This document shows, piece by piece, positions 56,460 through 64,000 of a stretch of DNA of 64,000 nucleotides. Each line of letters opens with the position of its first letter. Positions within the stretch are counted from its first letter, which is position 1. The position numbers and the translations under genes are program-made. The notes beneath the pieces were generated by a model, which saw nothing but the letters and a program-made list of their open reading frames with translations, ran no database searches and had not been told where the DNA came from. Source of the DNA: Alphaproteobacteria bacterium (GTDB lineage Bacteria > Pseudomonadota > Alphaproteobacteria > Rhizobiales > OSC116); the NCBI GenBank assembly GCA_002400495.2, contig NVQL02000017.1, positions 1 to 64,000 of the forward strand, in the 5' to 3' direction.

Positions 56460-56633
56460 CTAGTGGCAAGGGAAGGTGGTGGAATGACGCGTATCATGCG
56501 CGGCATTATGCAACACTTCCATCGGCGAAAAGCCAACAAAAAGGAATATCATAGCGCCCAATATAGCAGCGCCTAAAATTTCACCATTTTTTGTAATCGC
56601 GGATGACGATTTTTTAACATTTGTTACTTGCAT
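56460..56633 (-). CDS. cbtB: CbtB-family small cobalt transporter subunit
   Basis: A 57-residue gene read directly from the minus strand; it is easily missed because of its size. The product starts MQVTNVKKSSSAITKNG, has one hydrophobic span (about 19-36) and ends with the family's metal-binding tail HNAAHDTRHSTTFPCH. This histidine/cysteine tail is the hallmark of CbtB. It lies 30 bp before cbtA. Upstream I looked for a cobalamin riboswitch (B12 box) and did not find one. Confidence 0.9.
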   Translation of the reverse strand: MQVTNVKKSSSAITKNGEILGAAILGAMIFLFVGFSPMEVLHNAAHDTRHSTTFPCH

Positions 56634-56786
56634 TTTTCATTCCCGAAAATTAGCGATTAAACATCTGGTATCGGACTTATTATTTACATAAAATACCGTT
56701 GCGGGTGCAGTGTTGGATCTTAGCCAACTTCCCAGTTTTAGCTCATTATTGAACTGATTTTTAAAATAGGCTGATTTGAAATAATG

Positions 56787-57419
56787 TCAAACAACTTTAT
56801 CGGCAGATTTACACAAGTCTTCAATGATGCATTCACCACATAACGGTTTGCGCGCTTTGCACACATATCGACCATGCAAAATAAGCCAATGATGGCTGTG
56901 GCGCTTATATTTGGCGGGTATGGATTTTTCTAATTTTCGCTCGGTTTCGACTACATTTTTAGATGGCGCTAACTTCAAACGGTTAGACAGGCGAAAAATA
57001 TGCGTATCGACCGCAATGGTTGGCTGGCCGAAATACAGGTTAAGCACCACATTGGCAGTTTTGCGCCCGACACCAGCAAGGCTTTCCAAATCTTCGCGAT
57101 TATCTGGCACTTGGCTGTTAAAATGCTCAATTAATCGTTCTGAAAGCGCCAAAACATTTTTGGCTTTGTTGCGATAAAGACCGATTGTGCGCACATGTGC
57201 AGTGATGCCTTCTAAGCCCAATTCTACCATTTTTTCGGGCGTATCGGCGATTTTGAATAAAGCTTTGGTGGCTTTGTTAACCCCAACATCGGTAGCTTGC
57301 GCCGATAAAACCACGGCTACCAATAATGTATAGACATTTATATAATCCAGCTCGCCTTTAGGCTCTGGATCCCGCGCTTCGAAACGGCGGAACATTTCTT
57401 CTATATTTTTTTTCAGCAT
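56787..57419 (-). CDS. nth: Endonuclease III
   Basis: DNA glycosylase and AP lyase that removes oxidised pyrimidines. The 210 residues include the helix-hairpin-helix with the catalytic lysine (LAGVGRKTANVVLNLYFG), the catalytic aspartate in AVDTHIFRLSNRL, and the 4Fe-4S cluster ligands in C-x6-C-x2-C-x5-C spacing at the C-terminus. ATG 57419 gives the standard length; a longer frame to 57473 is unlikely. It is divergent from the HTH-Ogt gene. Confidence 0.95.
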   Translation of the reverse strand: MLKKNIEEMFRRFEARDPEPKGELDYINVYTLLVAVVLSAQATDVGVNKATKALFKIADTPEKMVELGLEGITAHVRTIGLYRNKAKNVLALSERLIEHFNSQVPDNREDLESLAGVGRKTANVVLNLYFGQPTIAVDTHIFRLSNRLKLAPSKNVVETERKLEKSIPAKYKRHSHHWLILHGRYVCKARKPLCGECIIEDLCKSADKVV

Positions 57420-57524
57420 TTTTTTACCACTTGTAGGGAGCTTCAATAGAGAGGCAAAACCAACAAAATGCAAGTCATAACCATTTTCGGGTGTCTATTT
57501 TTTGCTCGCATGTTAATTTGCAGC

Positions 57525-58409
57525 ATGACAAATTTAAGCGACAAACAAAATGCCTTGATGGCACAAAATTCTGAATATGATTTGGTGGTGCAAGTGATTG
57601 AATATCTGTGCCAAAACCAATATGAGCAACCAAAATTGCAAGATGTGGCGGAACATGTCGGCATGACCACCGGCCATGTACAAAAAATATTCACCAAATG
57701 GGCAGGCGTTTCGCCTAAGGATTTTCAGCATTATCTAACCATTCACCACGCCCGCAAAATGCTCGATGGCAGCGAAACCATTTTAAACGCCTCTTACGAT
57801 TTAGGCCTAAGTTCACCCGCGCGCCTGCACGACCTCTTCACCAAAGTTGAGGCAATGCCGCCAGGCATTTATAAAAAAGGCGGCGAGGGTTTAGAGATTA
57901 TTTACGGCTATGCCGCCACGCCTTTTGGCCGCACCATCATTATGATCACACAACTTGAAGGTCAGCTAAAGTCGGGTGTATGCGGCGTTGGTTTCGTAGA
58001 CGAATCGGATAAACTAGCCCTTGATGACATGCAAAAACGCTGGCCAAACGCCCGATATATACATGATGACAATGCGATAGCCACCGACGCCGAAACTATT
58101 TTCGCGCCTGAGAAATGGGCGGCCGATAAACCGATGACCATCATACTCATTGGTTCAGATTTTGATGTGCAGATATGGCGCACACTACTAAAAATCCCCA
58201 TGGGCAAAGCCGTATCATATGGCGACATTGCTCTGCATCTGGGTAAGAAAAAAGGCGCATCACGCGCCGTCGGTAGCGCCGTTGGCCGCAACCCAATTTC
58301 GTTTTTAGTGCCGTGCCACAGAGTGTTACGCGCCAGCGGCGAATTAGGCGGCTACCATTGGGGCATCAGCCGTAAACGCGCGCTTATCGGCTGGGAAAAC
58401 AGATTCTGA
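57525..58409 (+). CDS. AraC-type HTH / methylated-DNA-cysteine methyltransferase (Ada-like, lacking the N-terminal zinc domain)
   Basis: A 294-residue protein. Residues about 15-115 form an AraC-type helix-turn-helix (LQDVAEHVGMTTGHVQKIF), and about 130-294 form an O6-alkylguanine transferase with acceptor cysteine in PCHRV and the VGRNPISF segment. It lacks the N-terminal Cys-rich domain through which E. coli Ada senses methyl phosphotriesters, so any regulation must work differently. The start is uncertain (ATG 57525 or 57558). It is divergent from nth; both are repair genes. Confidence 0.92.
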   Translation: MTNLSDKQNALMAQNSEYDLVVQVIEYLCQNQYEQPKLQDVAEHVGMTTGHVQKIFTKWAGVSPKDFQHYLTIHHARKMLDGSETILNASYDLGLSSPARLHDLFTKVEAMPPGIYKKGGEGLEIIYGYAATPFGRTIIMITQLEGQLKSGVCGVGFVDESDKLALDDMQKRWPNARYIHDDNAIATDAETIFAPEKWAADKPMTIILIGSDFDVQIWRTLLKIPMGKAVSYGDIALHLGKKKGASRAVGSAVGRNPISFLVPCHRVLRASGELGGYHWGISRKRALIGWENRF

Positions 58410-58452
58410 ATTTGCGTTTGGCACCAATATACGGAATGACCGCACATCTCCC

Positions 58453-58480
58453 GCTCTAAAAACTCATGTGTTTTTAGAGC
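58453..58480. terminator. Long hairpin after the HTH-Ogt gene
   Basis: GCTCTAAAAAC (58453-58463) and GTTTTTAGAGC (58470-58480) form a perfect 11-bp stem with a 6-nt loop, 43 bp past the stop codon. There is no T-run after it, so it is only terminator-like; it could protect the 3' end of the transcript or work in both directions. Confidence 0.5.
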
Positions 58481-58544
58481 CAGCCGGACTGGAGGCCGCC
58501 TCTTATGTGGCGCACCCGTGTAGGCCTGAGCGCAGCGAAGAATA

Positions 58545-58875
58545 GCCGCGAACGAAATGGAGCAAACTTCCAGAGCATAGGCAGGAAGCTGCCCTGAATT
58601 TGCCGAGAAGTTTGAACCAGAAAATTTTGCGCAAAAATCTCAACCAATGAACCCGCATTTACCGCTGCAAAAGACATGAGAAAGTTAGCCGTACTGCCTA
58701 CACTCGGGTACTTCATTTATACGCACGCCTTTCGGCATGCTGTTGACACTTGCGTGCGCAGCCCCGCTCTCCGAGCGTGACAGCTAGCTACCGCGCGTTA
58801 GATGGCAGCGGCTTCGAACGGCCGCTGTCGCGCTCACTGTATGGCACGTTATTTAGAAACGAGGGGCAAACGCAA
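58545..58875. repeat. Mosaic intergenic repeat, copy R10 (type B with extra block)
   Basis: It fills the convergent gap between the HTH-Ogt gene and gpmA. The order is CTTCCAGAGC (58568-58577), an extra block of about 100 bp shared with the centre at 53.18-53.27 kb, AGAAAGTTAGCCGTACTGCC, ACTCGGGTACTTCATTTATA, a diverged stretch in which GCCTTTCGGC replaces the usual GGCTTAAGCC region, CAGCGGCTTCGAACGG, CGCTGTCGCGCTCACTG and AAACGAGGGGC. Confidence 0.85.
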
Positions 58876-58878
58876 ACG

Positions 58879-59496
58879 CTAGTCTAGCTTTTTAACGCTA
58901 TTTAAGCTGCCGTCTTCATTCAACACATAAATCATCGGGATGCCTGTGCCGAGGTTGAGGCTGGTAATCTCTTCCTTCGAAATGTTTTCGATCTGCATAA
59001 TCAACGCCCGTAGGGAGTTACCATGTGCCGCAACAATGATGTTTTCGCCAGCTTTGTAACGCGGTAAAATATCGCTGTTAAAATACGGCAAAACACGGTC
59101 AGCAGTGCCTTTAAGGCTTTCGCCACCTGGAGGAGGTGTGTCAAATGAACGGCGCCAAATATGCACTTGCTCATCGCCCCATTTTTTGCGGGCATCATCT
59201 TTATTCAGGCCCGTTAAGTCGCCATAATCGCGTTCATTTAAACGTTGATCTTCAATAGTTTCAAGGTCTTCTTGTCCCAAAACTTCGAGAATGATTTTGA
59301 GAGTTTTTTGCGCGCGCATTAATTTGGAAGTAAATGCCACATCAAATTTAATATTCTCGGCTTTGATTTTAACGCCTGCTGCATTGGCTTCTTCAATGCC
59401 AAGCTCAGTTAAATCAACATCTTTCCACCCTGTGAAAAGATTTTTTAAATTCCAATCGCTTTGTCCGTGGCGGACAAGAACCATTACATTGCTCAT
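58879..59496 (-). CDS. gpmA: 2,3-bisphosphoglycerate-dependent phosphoglycerate mutase
   Basis: Interconverts 3- and 2-phosphoglycerate in glycolysis and gluconeogenesis. The 205 residues open with [20 protein letters not shown] (phospho-histidine in RHG) and contain [31 protein letters not shown] and [12 protein letters not shown] (second catalytic histidine). ATG 59496 follows GGAG at proper spacing. It is 41 bp downstream of dapB, an arrangement common in this order. Confidence 0.96.
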   Translation of the reverse strand: MSNVMVLVRHGQSDWNLKNLFTGWKDVDLTELGIEEANAAGVKIKAENIKFDVAFTSKLMRAQKTLKIILEVLGQEDLETIEDQRLNERDYGDLTGLNKDDARKKWGDEQVHIWRRSFDTPPPGGESLKGTADRVLPYFNSDILPRYKAGENIIVAAHGNSLRALIMQIENISKEEITSLNLGTGIPMIYVLNEDGSLNSVKKLD

Positions 59497-59537
59497 ATGA
59501 GTCTCCATTTAATTTAACAGGTTTAAATATTACATAT

Positions 59538-60386
59538 CTAGATATCTTCAATGCCCAATACGTCAAACATCGTAAACAAGCCAGGCCCACGGCTTACCAC
59601 TTTGCTTATATCTTCATCACCGCCCGTTGCGCCCCAAATGGCGGCTTTGAGCGCACCATTGGCAAACATCGAACGGTCATTGGCTTTATGCGTCAATTCA
59701 ATACGCTCATCATGCCCAGCAAAAATAACGCTATGCTCACCAATCACATTACCACCACGCAAGGTTGCAAAACCAATATCACCCACTGGCCGCACGCCCG
59801 TAATACCATCACGGCTACGAATCGATCTTTCCGTAAGGTCAATCTCGCGGCCATCGGCTGCGGCTTGACCAAGCATTAATGCTGTGCCAGATGGCGCGTC
59901 AATTTTGTTGCGGTGATGCATTTCAACCACTTCAATGTCAAAATCCTCGCCCAAAGCAGCGGCGGTTTTTTTAACCATCGCCATCAGCAAATTAATCCCA
60001 AGGCTCATATTGCCAGATTTAATAATGGTCGCATGCACCGCAGCAGCATCAATTTGCGCCTCTTGCTCTTCGGAAAAACCTGTCGAGCCAATCACATGTG
60101 TGATGCGCAATTGCGCCGCCAATTCGGCAAAAAACACTGAAGCCGAAGGGATTGTGAAATCTAATACCACATCTGCATTGGTGAAAAGCTCGAGAGCATC
60201 AATGCTAACCGCAATGTCCAATTTGCCAATACCAGCCAGCTCGCCAATATCCTGACCGATAAATTCGCTGCCTTCAGGCTCGATGCCACCAACCACAACG
60301 CAATTTTCAGCGTCATGCACCACGCGAGTTAAGGTGCGACCCATACGGCCACCTGCGCCCATGATTGCTATTTTAATATTTGCCAT
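59538..60386 (-). CDS. dapB: 4-hydroxy-tetrahydrodipicolinate reductase
   Basis: NAD(P)H-dependent step of lysine and diaminopimelate synthesis. The 282 residues have the nucleotide motif [30 protein letters not shown], catalytic [16 protein letters not shown] and C-terminal [11 protein letters not shown]. The length is normal for the family. It is followed by gpmA. Confidence 0.96.
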   Translation of the reverse strand: MANIKIAIMGAGGRMGRTLTRVVHDAENCVVVGGIEPEGSEFIGQDIGELAGIGKLDIAVSIDALELFTNADVVLDFTIPSASVFFAELAAQLRITHVIGSTGFSEEQEAQIDAAAVHATIIKSGNMSLGINLLMAMVKKTAAALGEDFDIEVVEMHHRNKIDAPSGTALMLGQAAADGREIDLTERSIRSRDGITGVRPVGDIGFATLRGGNVIGEHSVIFAGHDERIELTHKANDRSMFANGALKAAIWGATGGDEDISKVVSRGPGLFTMFDVLGIEDI

Positions 60387-60419
60387 ATCAACCTCTAATT
60401 TGTTGGATCACTTATAACT

Positions 60420-60953
60420 TTAAAATTTATTGACATCAATTTTTAATTGCATGCAAACGCGTAATTTGGGTGCAAAATGTTGATTGTCTTGTTGCCAGAG
60501 CGCCAGAAATTGTTCGGATAAGCGTTCTTCGGCCATCGAAACATAACCCTTTTTGGTATAATAAGGTTGGTTCCACTCAACATCACGAAATGTGATCAGG
60601 TTGATTGAAGCGATGCGTTTAATCTCGGCCAGCATTTTAATATAGCTGAGCAGGCCATTGCCAACGCCTTGGCTTTGCGCATGTTCAACTACACTTATTT
60701 CTTCGATATACCAGCTATTTGTATATGAGGTGAGGGCGATGAAGCCAACGGGCTTTTGATCAATCTCGGCAATGAAACAAACTTCATTCTGTATTGAATT
60801 TATCAATATTTCAGGGGGCAGTAAATCATCATCGGCCACTGCTTTAATCTCGGTGATATCTGAACTCAAAAATCGTTTTGCTGCGTCTTTTTCGATCGCC
60901 TGACAGGTTTCAACATCTGTTAAAAGCGCGTCTCTAATGATGATGCTTGCCAT
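60420..60953 (-). CDS. GNAT-family N-acetyltransferase
   Basis: A 177-residue acetyltransferase. The acetyl-CoA site is in EEISVVEHAQSQGVGNGLLS (Q-x-x-G-x-G/A pattern), preceded by CFIAEIDQKPVGFIAL. The N-terminal IIIRDALLTDVETCQAIEKD is typical of the fold. The substrate is unknown. It is 33 bp upstream of dapB and 53 bp downstream of the large fusion gene, all on the minus strand. Confidence 0.88.
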   Translation of the reverse strand: MASIIIRDALLTDVETCQAIEKDAAKRFLSSDITEIKAVADDDLLPPEILINSIQNEVCFIAEIDQKPVGFIALTSYTNSWYIEEISVVEHAQSQGVGNGLLSYIKMLAEIKRIASINLITFRDVEWNQPYYTKKGYVSMAEERLSEQFLALWQQDNQHFAPKLRVCMQLKIDVNKF

Positions 60954-61006
60954 GTCTTTTTTCCAACCGTCAGAATTAGGCTTTATATGCCTTAATTTGA
61001 CTTTTT

Positions 61007-63997
61007 TTACCAGTCTAAACTTTCGGCCTGTTTAAATATTTTTTCAATATGCAGCAATAAAAAATCCGCATCATCTCTACTAAAGATCAGTGGCGCGCGT
61101 AATTTTAACACATTATGATGCGGCCCATCAGTGCCGATCAGAATGCGTTTTTGCGCCATGCAGTTGGCGATATAATCAGCACGTTTTTGGCAAGGTGATC
61201 CATCTGCTGTAATCATCTCAACTCCAATGAACAGACCAAGCCCGCGCACATCACCTATGGAGGGATAAGTTTTTTGCATTTTATGTAACGCGTCTAAAAT
61301 ATATGTACCAATGATTTTGGCATTATCTTGCAGTTTTTCATCTTCAATAATCTTAAGCACTTCAAGCCCAATGGTGCAGGATAAAGTCGAGCCGCCAAAG
61401 GTAGAGAAAAATTCCATTCCATTAGCGAATCGATCAGCTATAGCTCTAGAGGTCGCCAAAATACCAATTGGGTGGCCATTGCCTATTGGTTTACCCAACA
61501 GAATCATATCTGGCACAGCGTTCTGCTGCTCAAAACCCCAATAATAATCACCCAAACGGCCTAAGCCCGTTTGCACTTCATCAGCAATGGCGATGCCGCC
61601 CGCTTGGCGGGTCATTTCAAACACAGCTTTCAAATAACCTTGCGGTGGGATGATTTGCCCGCCGACCGACGGAAAACTCTCAGTGATGAAAGCTGCGAGT
61701 TTTTGGCCGTTGGCGGTTAATTCATCAATAATAGCACGCGTATATTTTGCGTATTTTTCTCCCGCCTGCGGGTCTGAATTTTTATACTCACCACGATAGC
61801 CATCAGGGATCGGCACCACATGCACCCAATCCGCCACGCCATTACCGCCTTTGCCGTTAAATTTATATTCGCTCAGCTCGATGGCGGTTAATGTATTGCC
61901 ATGATAACCCGCTTCAGAAACAATGGTATGTTTTGCGCCCGTATATTCACGCGCCATGCGCATTGCCAATTCTGTGGCTTCACTAGCCGAGTTCACAAAA
62001 AATATAGTGTCGATATGCTCTGGCATTTTGGCCAACATCGCCTCGGCATAATCGGATTGGGCTTGATGCATATAACGCGTATTTGTATTGAGCATTTGCA
62101 TTTGCCGCGCCGCGACTTTGGCCAAGCGCGGATGAGCATGGCCAACATGCGGCACATTGTTAAACGCATCCAAATAAGTGCGCCCCCATTCATCATAAAG
62201 CTGGCATTCAAACCCGCGTTGTAACAATAACGGCTGGTCATATGTCAGGCTCAAATTTGCCCCTGACCAAGCCTTGCGGCGATCCAATTCAATGTTACGG
62301 TTACGAATCGAGCCTGTTGCATGGCCGATATCGAGATTAAGCAAGAGTGCAGGATCGGGATATAGGGTTTTCCACACATCTAAATCATCGGGGCTAACCA
62401 CGCCTGGCCAATCAGCCCCATGCCAATCGGTAAGGCCGAGTTGAAAATGCACATGCGGTGGCCATGTGCCATTCTCATCATAATCGCCCAATACGGCAAA
62501 AACCTCACCAGCTTTTATATTTTGCCCGACTTTTAATGCCTTAACTTCTGCCCACGCCAAATGGCCATAAAGCGTGTAAAATTCTTGTCCTGTGTCGGTA
62601 ACGTGTTTAAGCGTCACCAAGCCCCCATAATCAAATGGCGTGTCCTGTATCGAGGCGCTATGCACAATTGCCTCATAGGGCGCTTTTACAGGCGTGCCAG
62701 CGGGCAGAAAAACATCGATGGCAATATGCACACTGCGCCGATCACGCGCCTGATGGCTGGTTTCGCCACTAAAGAACGCTTCACCTGCATAAATAAGTCG
62801 CGGCTCGACATAGCGACCTAAGCTCGGTTTGTTTGGGGCTGCAGCCGAATCGACGATCTGTTGAAATTCAACCATATTAGGCCTTTTGGCGTTTGTTGGC
62901 GCATCTTTGCCCATCACCGAAAAATCAAATATCGGCGCGGCGGATAAATCCATATCAAAAATCGGATGAAATTTATTTCCGCTCATCCACTGGCTGAGTT
63001 TCTTTGAGTCAGCATCAATTTCAAACCCGCAGGCATGCAATAGTTTGGCGGTGACAAATTGATCGCTATATTTTTGGGCATCATCAATCATCCGCCATGC
63101 GGCTTTTTCCGACACGCTGACATAAGCATCATCTGGTCTTTCTTGTTTCATCATGGCGCTATTGACTACAGACACAGCCAGCCGCATCAATGCCAAGCGC
63201 CAAATGAGTTTAATCTCCGCTTCGGTAAGCGGATTGTAGCTGTGATAAGCTTTGATAAAATGAGTTAAATAGGCCAGCGGATTATCAACATCTAACATCA
63301 GATAAGCCGCACAAATGGCAATGTTACAGATTTTTGGCGCGGCAATCATATCGCCAAAATCAATAATGCCAGATAGATTTTGTTGCCCATTTTTATTGTT
63401 TAGCACAAGTATATTATAATCGTTTAAATCGTTATGTATCGCTTGTTTTGGAAACGACTCTAAATTTTGCCTAATTTCACTATAATCATTGATTATATTT
63501 GTAACGCGTGCTTGTTTATCTGTTTCAAGTGATTGAATTGACTCAGCAATCCAACCTGCATTTGATAAATCCCATTTAATATCGCGATTCAATAGGGCTG
63601 ATTGAAAATTCTGCATCGCCAAATCCAATTGCGCAGCTCTTTTGCCAATTTCGCCCACCAGACCAAGTGGTCTTGCGATGCAATCGGTATATAAACGGCC
63701 ATTCAACGCGCTGATCATCCATAAAAAACGACCCTCAGTTTTTATATAATTTTGCCCACCCTGAGTGGGGACAATGTGTGGAATGTAATTAATTTCATTT
63801 CGTAGGTGAATCAAAACATCAATTTGCATTTGCATAAATTCTTCAGCGCAATCAGCCGCCATAACTTTCAGAATATAAGTACGGCCATCAACGGTTTCAA
63901 CCCGAAAATTAAGGTCAAACTCACCAACCAACGGCTCAAGTGTGGCCTGTATATGCCAATTTTCCTGTACACATTTTACGATATTTTTTGTTTTCAT
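61007..63997 (-). CDS. Three-domain fusion: APH-type kinase, M23 peptidase-like domain, class III aminotransferase / phospho-lyase
   Basis: A 996-residue protein with three domains. Residues 1-330 are an aminoglycoside-phosphotransferase-type kinase (catalytic region AIHNDLNDYNILVLN, then IIDFGDM). Residues about 390-530 are an M23 peptidase-like fold with zinc-type motifs HIAID and HVHFQ. Residues about 580-996 are a class III PLP enzyme (YLDAFNNVPHVGHAHPRLAK, IADEVQTGLGRLG, PLP lysine in LLGKPIGNG). Known separate kinase and PLP relatives act on hydroxylysine and ethanolamine phosphate (hydroxylysine kinase, phospho-lyases), so kinase plus phospho-lyase in one chain is plausible. The start may lie beyond the window: no ribosome site is visible before ATG 63997. 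Confidence 0.9.
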   Translation of the reverse strand: MKTKNIVKCVQENWHIQATLEPLVGEFDLNFRVETVDGRTYILKVMAADCAEEFMQMQIDVLIHLRNEINYIPHIVPTQGGQNYIKTEGRFLWMISALNGRLYTDCIARPLGLVGEIGKRAAQLDLAMQNFQSALLNRDIKWDLSNAGWIAESIQSLETDKQARVTNIINDYSEIRQNLESFPKQAIHNDLNDYNILVLNNKNGQQNLSGIIDFGDMIAAPKICNIAICAAYLMLDVDNPLAYLTHFIKAYHSYNPLTEAEIKLIWRLALMRLAVSVVNSAMMKQERPDDAYVSVSEKAAWRMIDDAQKYSDQFVTAKLLHACGFEIDADSKKLSQWMSGNKFHPIFDMDLSAAPIFDFSVMGKDAPTNAKRPNMVEFQQIVDSAAAPNKPSLGRYVEPRLIYAGEAFFSGETSHQARDRRSVHIAIDVFLPAGTPVKAPYEAIVHSASIQDTPFDYGGLVTLKHVTDTGQEFYTLYGHLAWAEVKALKVGQNIKAGEVFAVLGDYDENGTWPPHVHFQLGLTDWHGADWPGVVSPDDLDVWKTLYPDPALLLNLDIGHATGSIRNRNIELDRRKAWSGANLSLTYDQPLLLQRGFECQLYDEWGRTYLDAFNNVPHVGHAHPRLAKVAARQMQMLNTNTRYMHQAQSDYAEAMLAKMPEHIDTIFFVNSASEATELAMRMAREYTGAKHTIVSEAGYHGNTLTAIELSEYKFNGKGGNGVADWVHVVPIPDGYRGEYKNSDPQAGEKYAKYTRAIIDELTANGQKLAAFITESFPSVGGQIIPPQGYLKAVFEMTRQAGGIAIADEVQTGLGRLGDYYWGFEQQNAVPDMILLGKPIGNGHPIGILATSRAIADRFANGMEFFSTFGGSTLSCTIGLEVLKIIEDEKLQDNAKIIGTYILDALHKMQKTYPSIGDVRGLGLFIGVEMITADGSPCQKRADYIANCMAQKRILIGTDGPHHNVLKLRAPLIFSRDDADFLLLHIEKIFKQAESLDW

Positions 63998-64000
63998 CGA

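Noticed and set aside
56634-56786. Cobalamin riboswitch upstream of cbtB
   Set aside because: No B12-box-like sequence or long conserved fold could be seen on the minus strand; the 153-bp gap is also short for one.
1-58875. CRISPR array or insertion sequence as explanation of the repeats
   Set aside because: There are no regularly spaced short repeats with unique spacers and no transposase or integrase frame in or near any copy; the copies are scattered and mosaic.

Overview
The window looks like the replication-origin region of a low-GC alphaproteobacterial chromosome, probably Hyphomicrobiales (Rhizobiales) or a close relative. Supporting this are the 1600-residue NAD-glutamate dehydrogenase, the block leuS-holA // parB-parA-rsmG-mnmG-mnmE-rho-hemJ-hemE // [origin] // maf-aroE-coaE-dnaQ, the secB-fxsA-timA-smr and hslUV blocks, and hisB-DUF2628-hisHAFE-coaA. 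All assignments come from reading the sequence; no database search was possible.

Layout. 0.2-11.1 kb: NAD-GDH, a complete branched-chain amino-acid ABC transporter (livHMGF, a small membrane protein, then livK with its own leader and terminator). 11.2-14.8 kb: small hypothetical proteins, a PAS protein next to a soluble chemoreceptor, a LON-domain protein and a Trm112-like protein. 14.9-17.4 kb: tRNA-Gly(GCC), then an ArsR/SRPBCC/YCII/MAPEG cassette flanked by inverted repeats. 17.4-23.1 kb: UbiH-type hydroxylase, TesB, a cNMP-domain protein, an OmpR-type regulator, a YggS protein and a porin. 23.6-39.3 kb: leuS-holA, a repeat-flanked DMT permease, an epimerase, a HEAT-like protein, then parBA, rsmG, mnmG, mnmE, rho, hemJ and hemE, all reading leftwards. 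Three parS-like sites lie in rsmG and between mnmG and mnmE.

The hemE-maf gap (39.35-39.79 kb) is the probable oriC. It is AT-rich, with DnaA-box-like 9-mers, two GANTC sites and three TTAA-N7-TTAA (CtrA-type) boxes. Genes diverge from it, and the plus strand appears C-rich to its left and G-rich to its right. From 39.8 to 52.9 kb genes read mostly rightwards (maf, aroE, coaE, dnaQ; timA, smr, xre; his operon, coaA), with secB, fxsA and hslUV reading left. From 53.5 to 64 kb lie a PfkB kinase, an EI24/CysZ-like protein, CbtA/CbtB, nth, an HTH-Ogt protein, gpmA, dapB, a GNAT and a 996-residue kinase/M23/aminotransferase fusion.

The most unusual content is a family of GC-rich, mosaic, partly palindromic intergenic repeats of about 150-400 bp at ten or so places. 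Every convergent (3'-to-3') gene gap longer than 50 bp in this window holds one. No gap that lies only upstream of genes holds one. Two copies form a giant inverted repeat at 52.95-53.5 kb, and inverted pairs bracket two small gene cassettes. I recognise no transposase, CRISPR array, phage or toxin-antitoxin genes.
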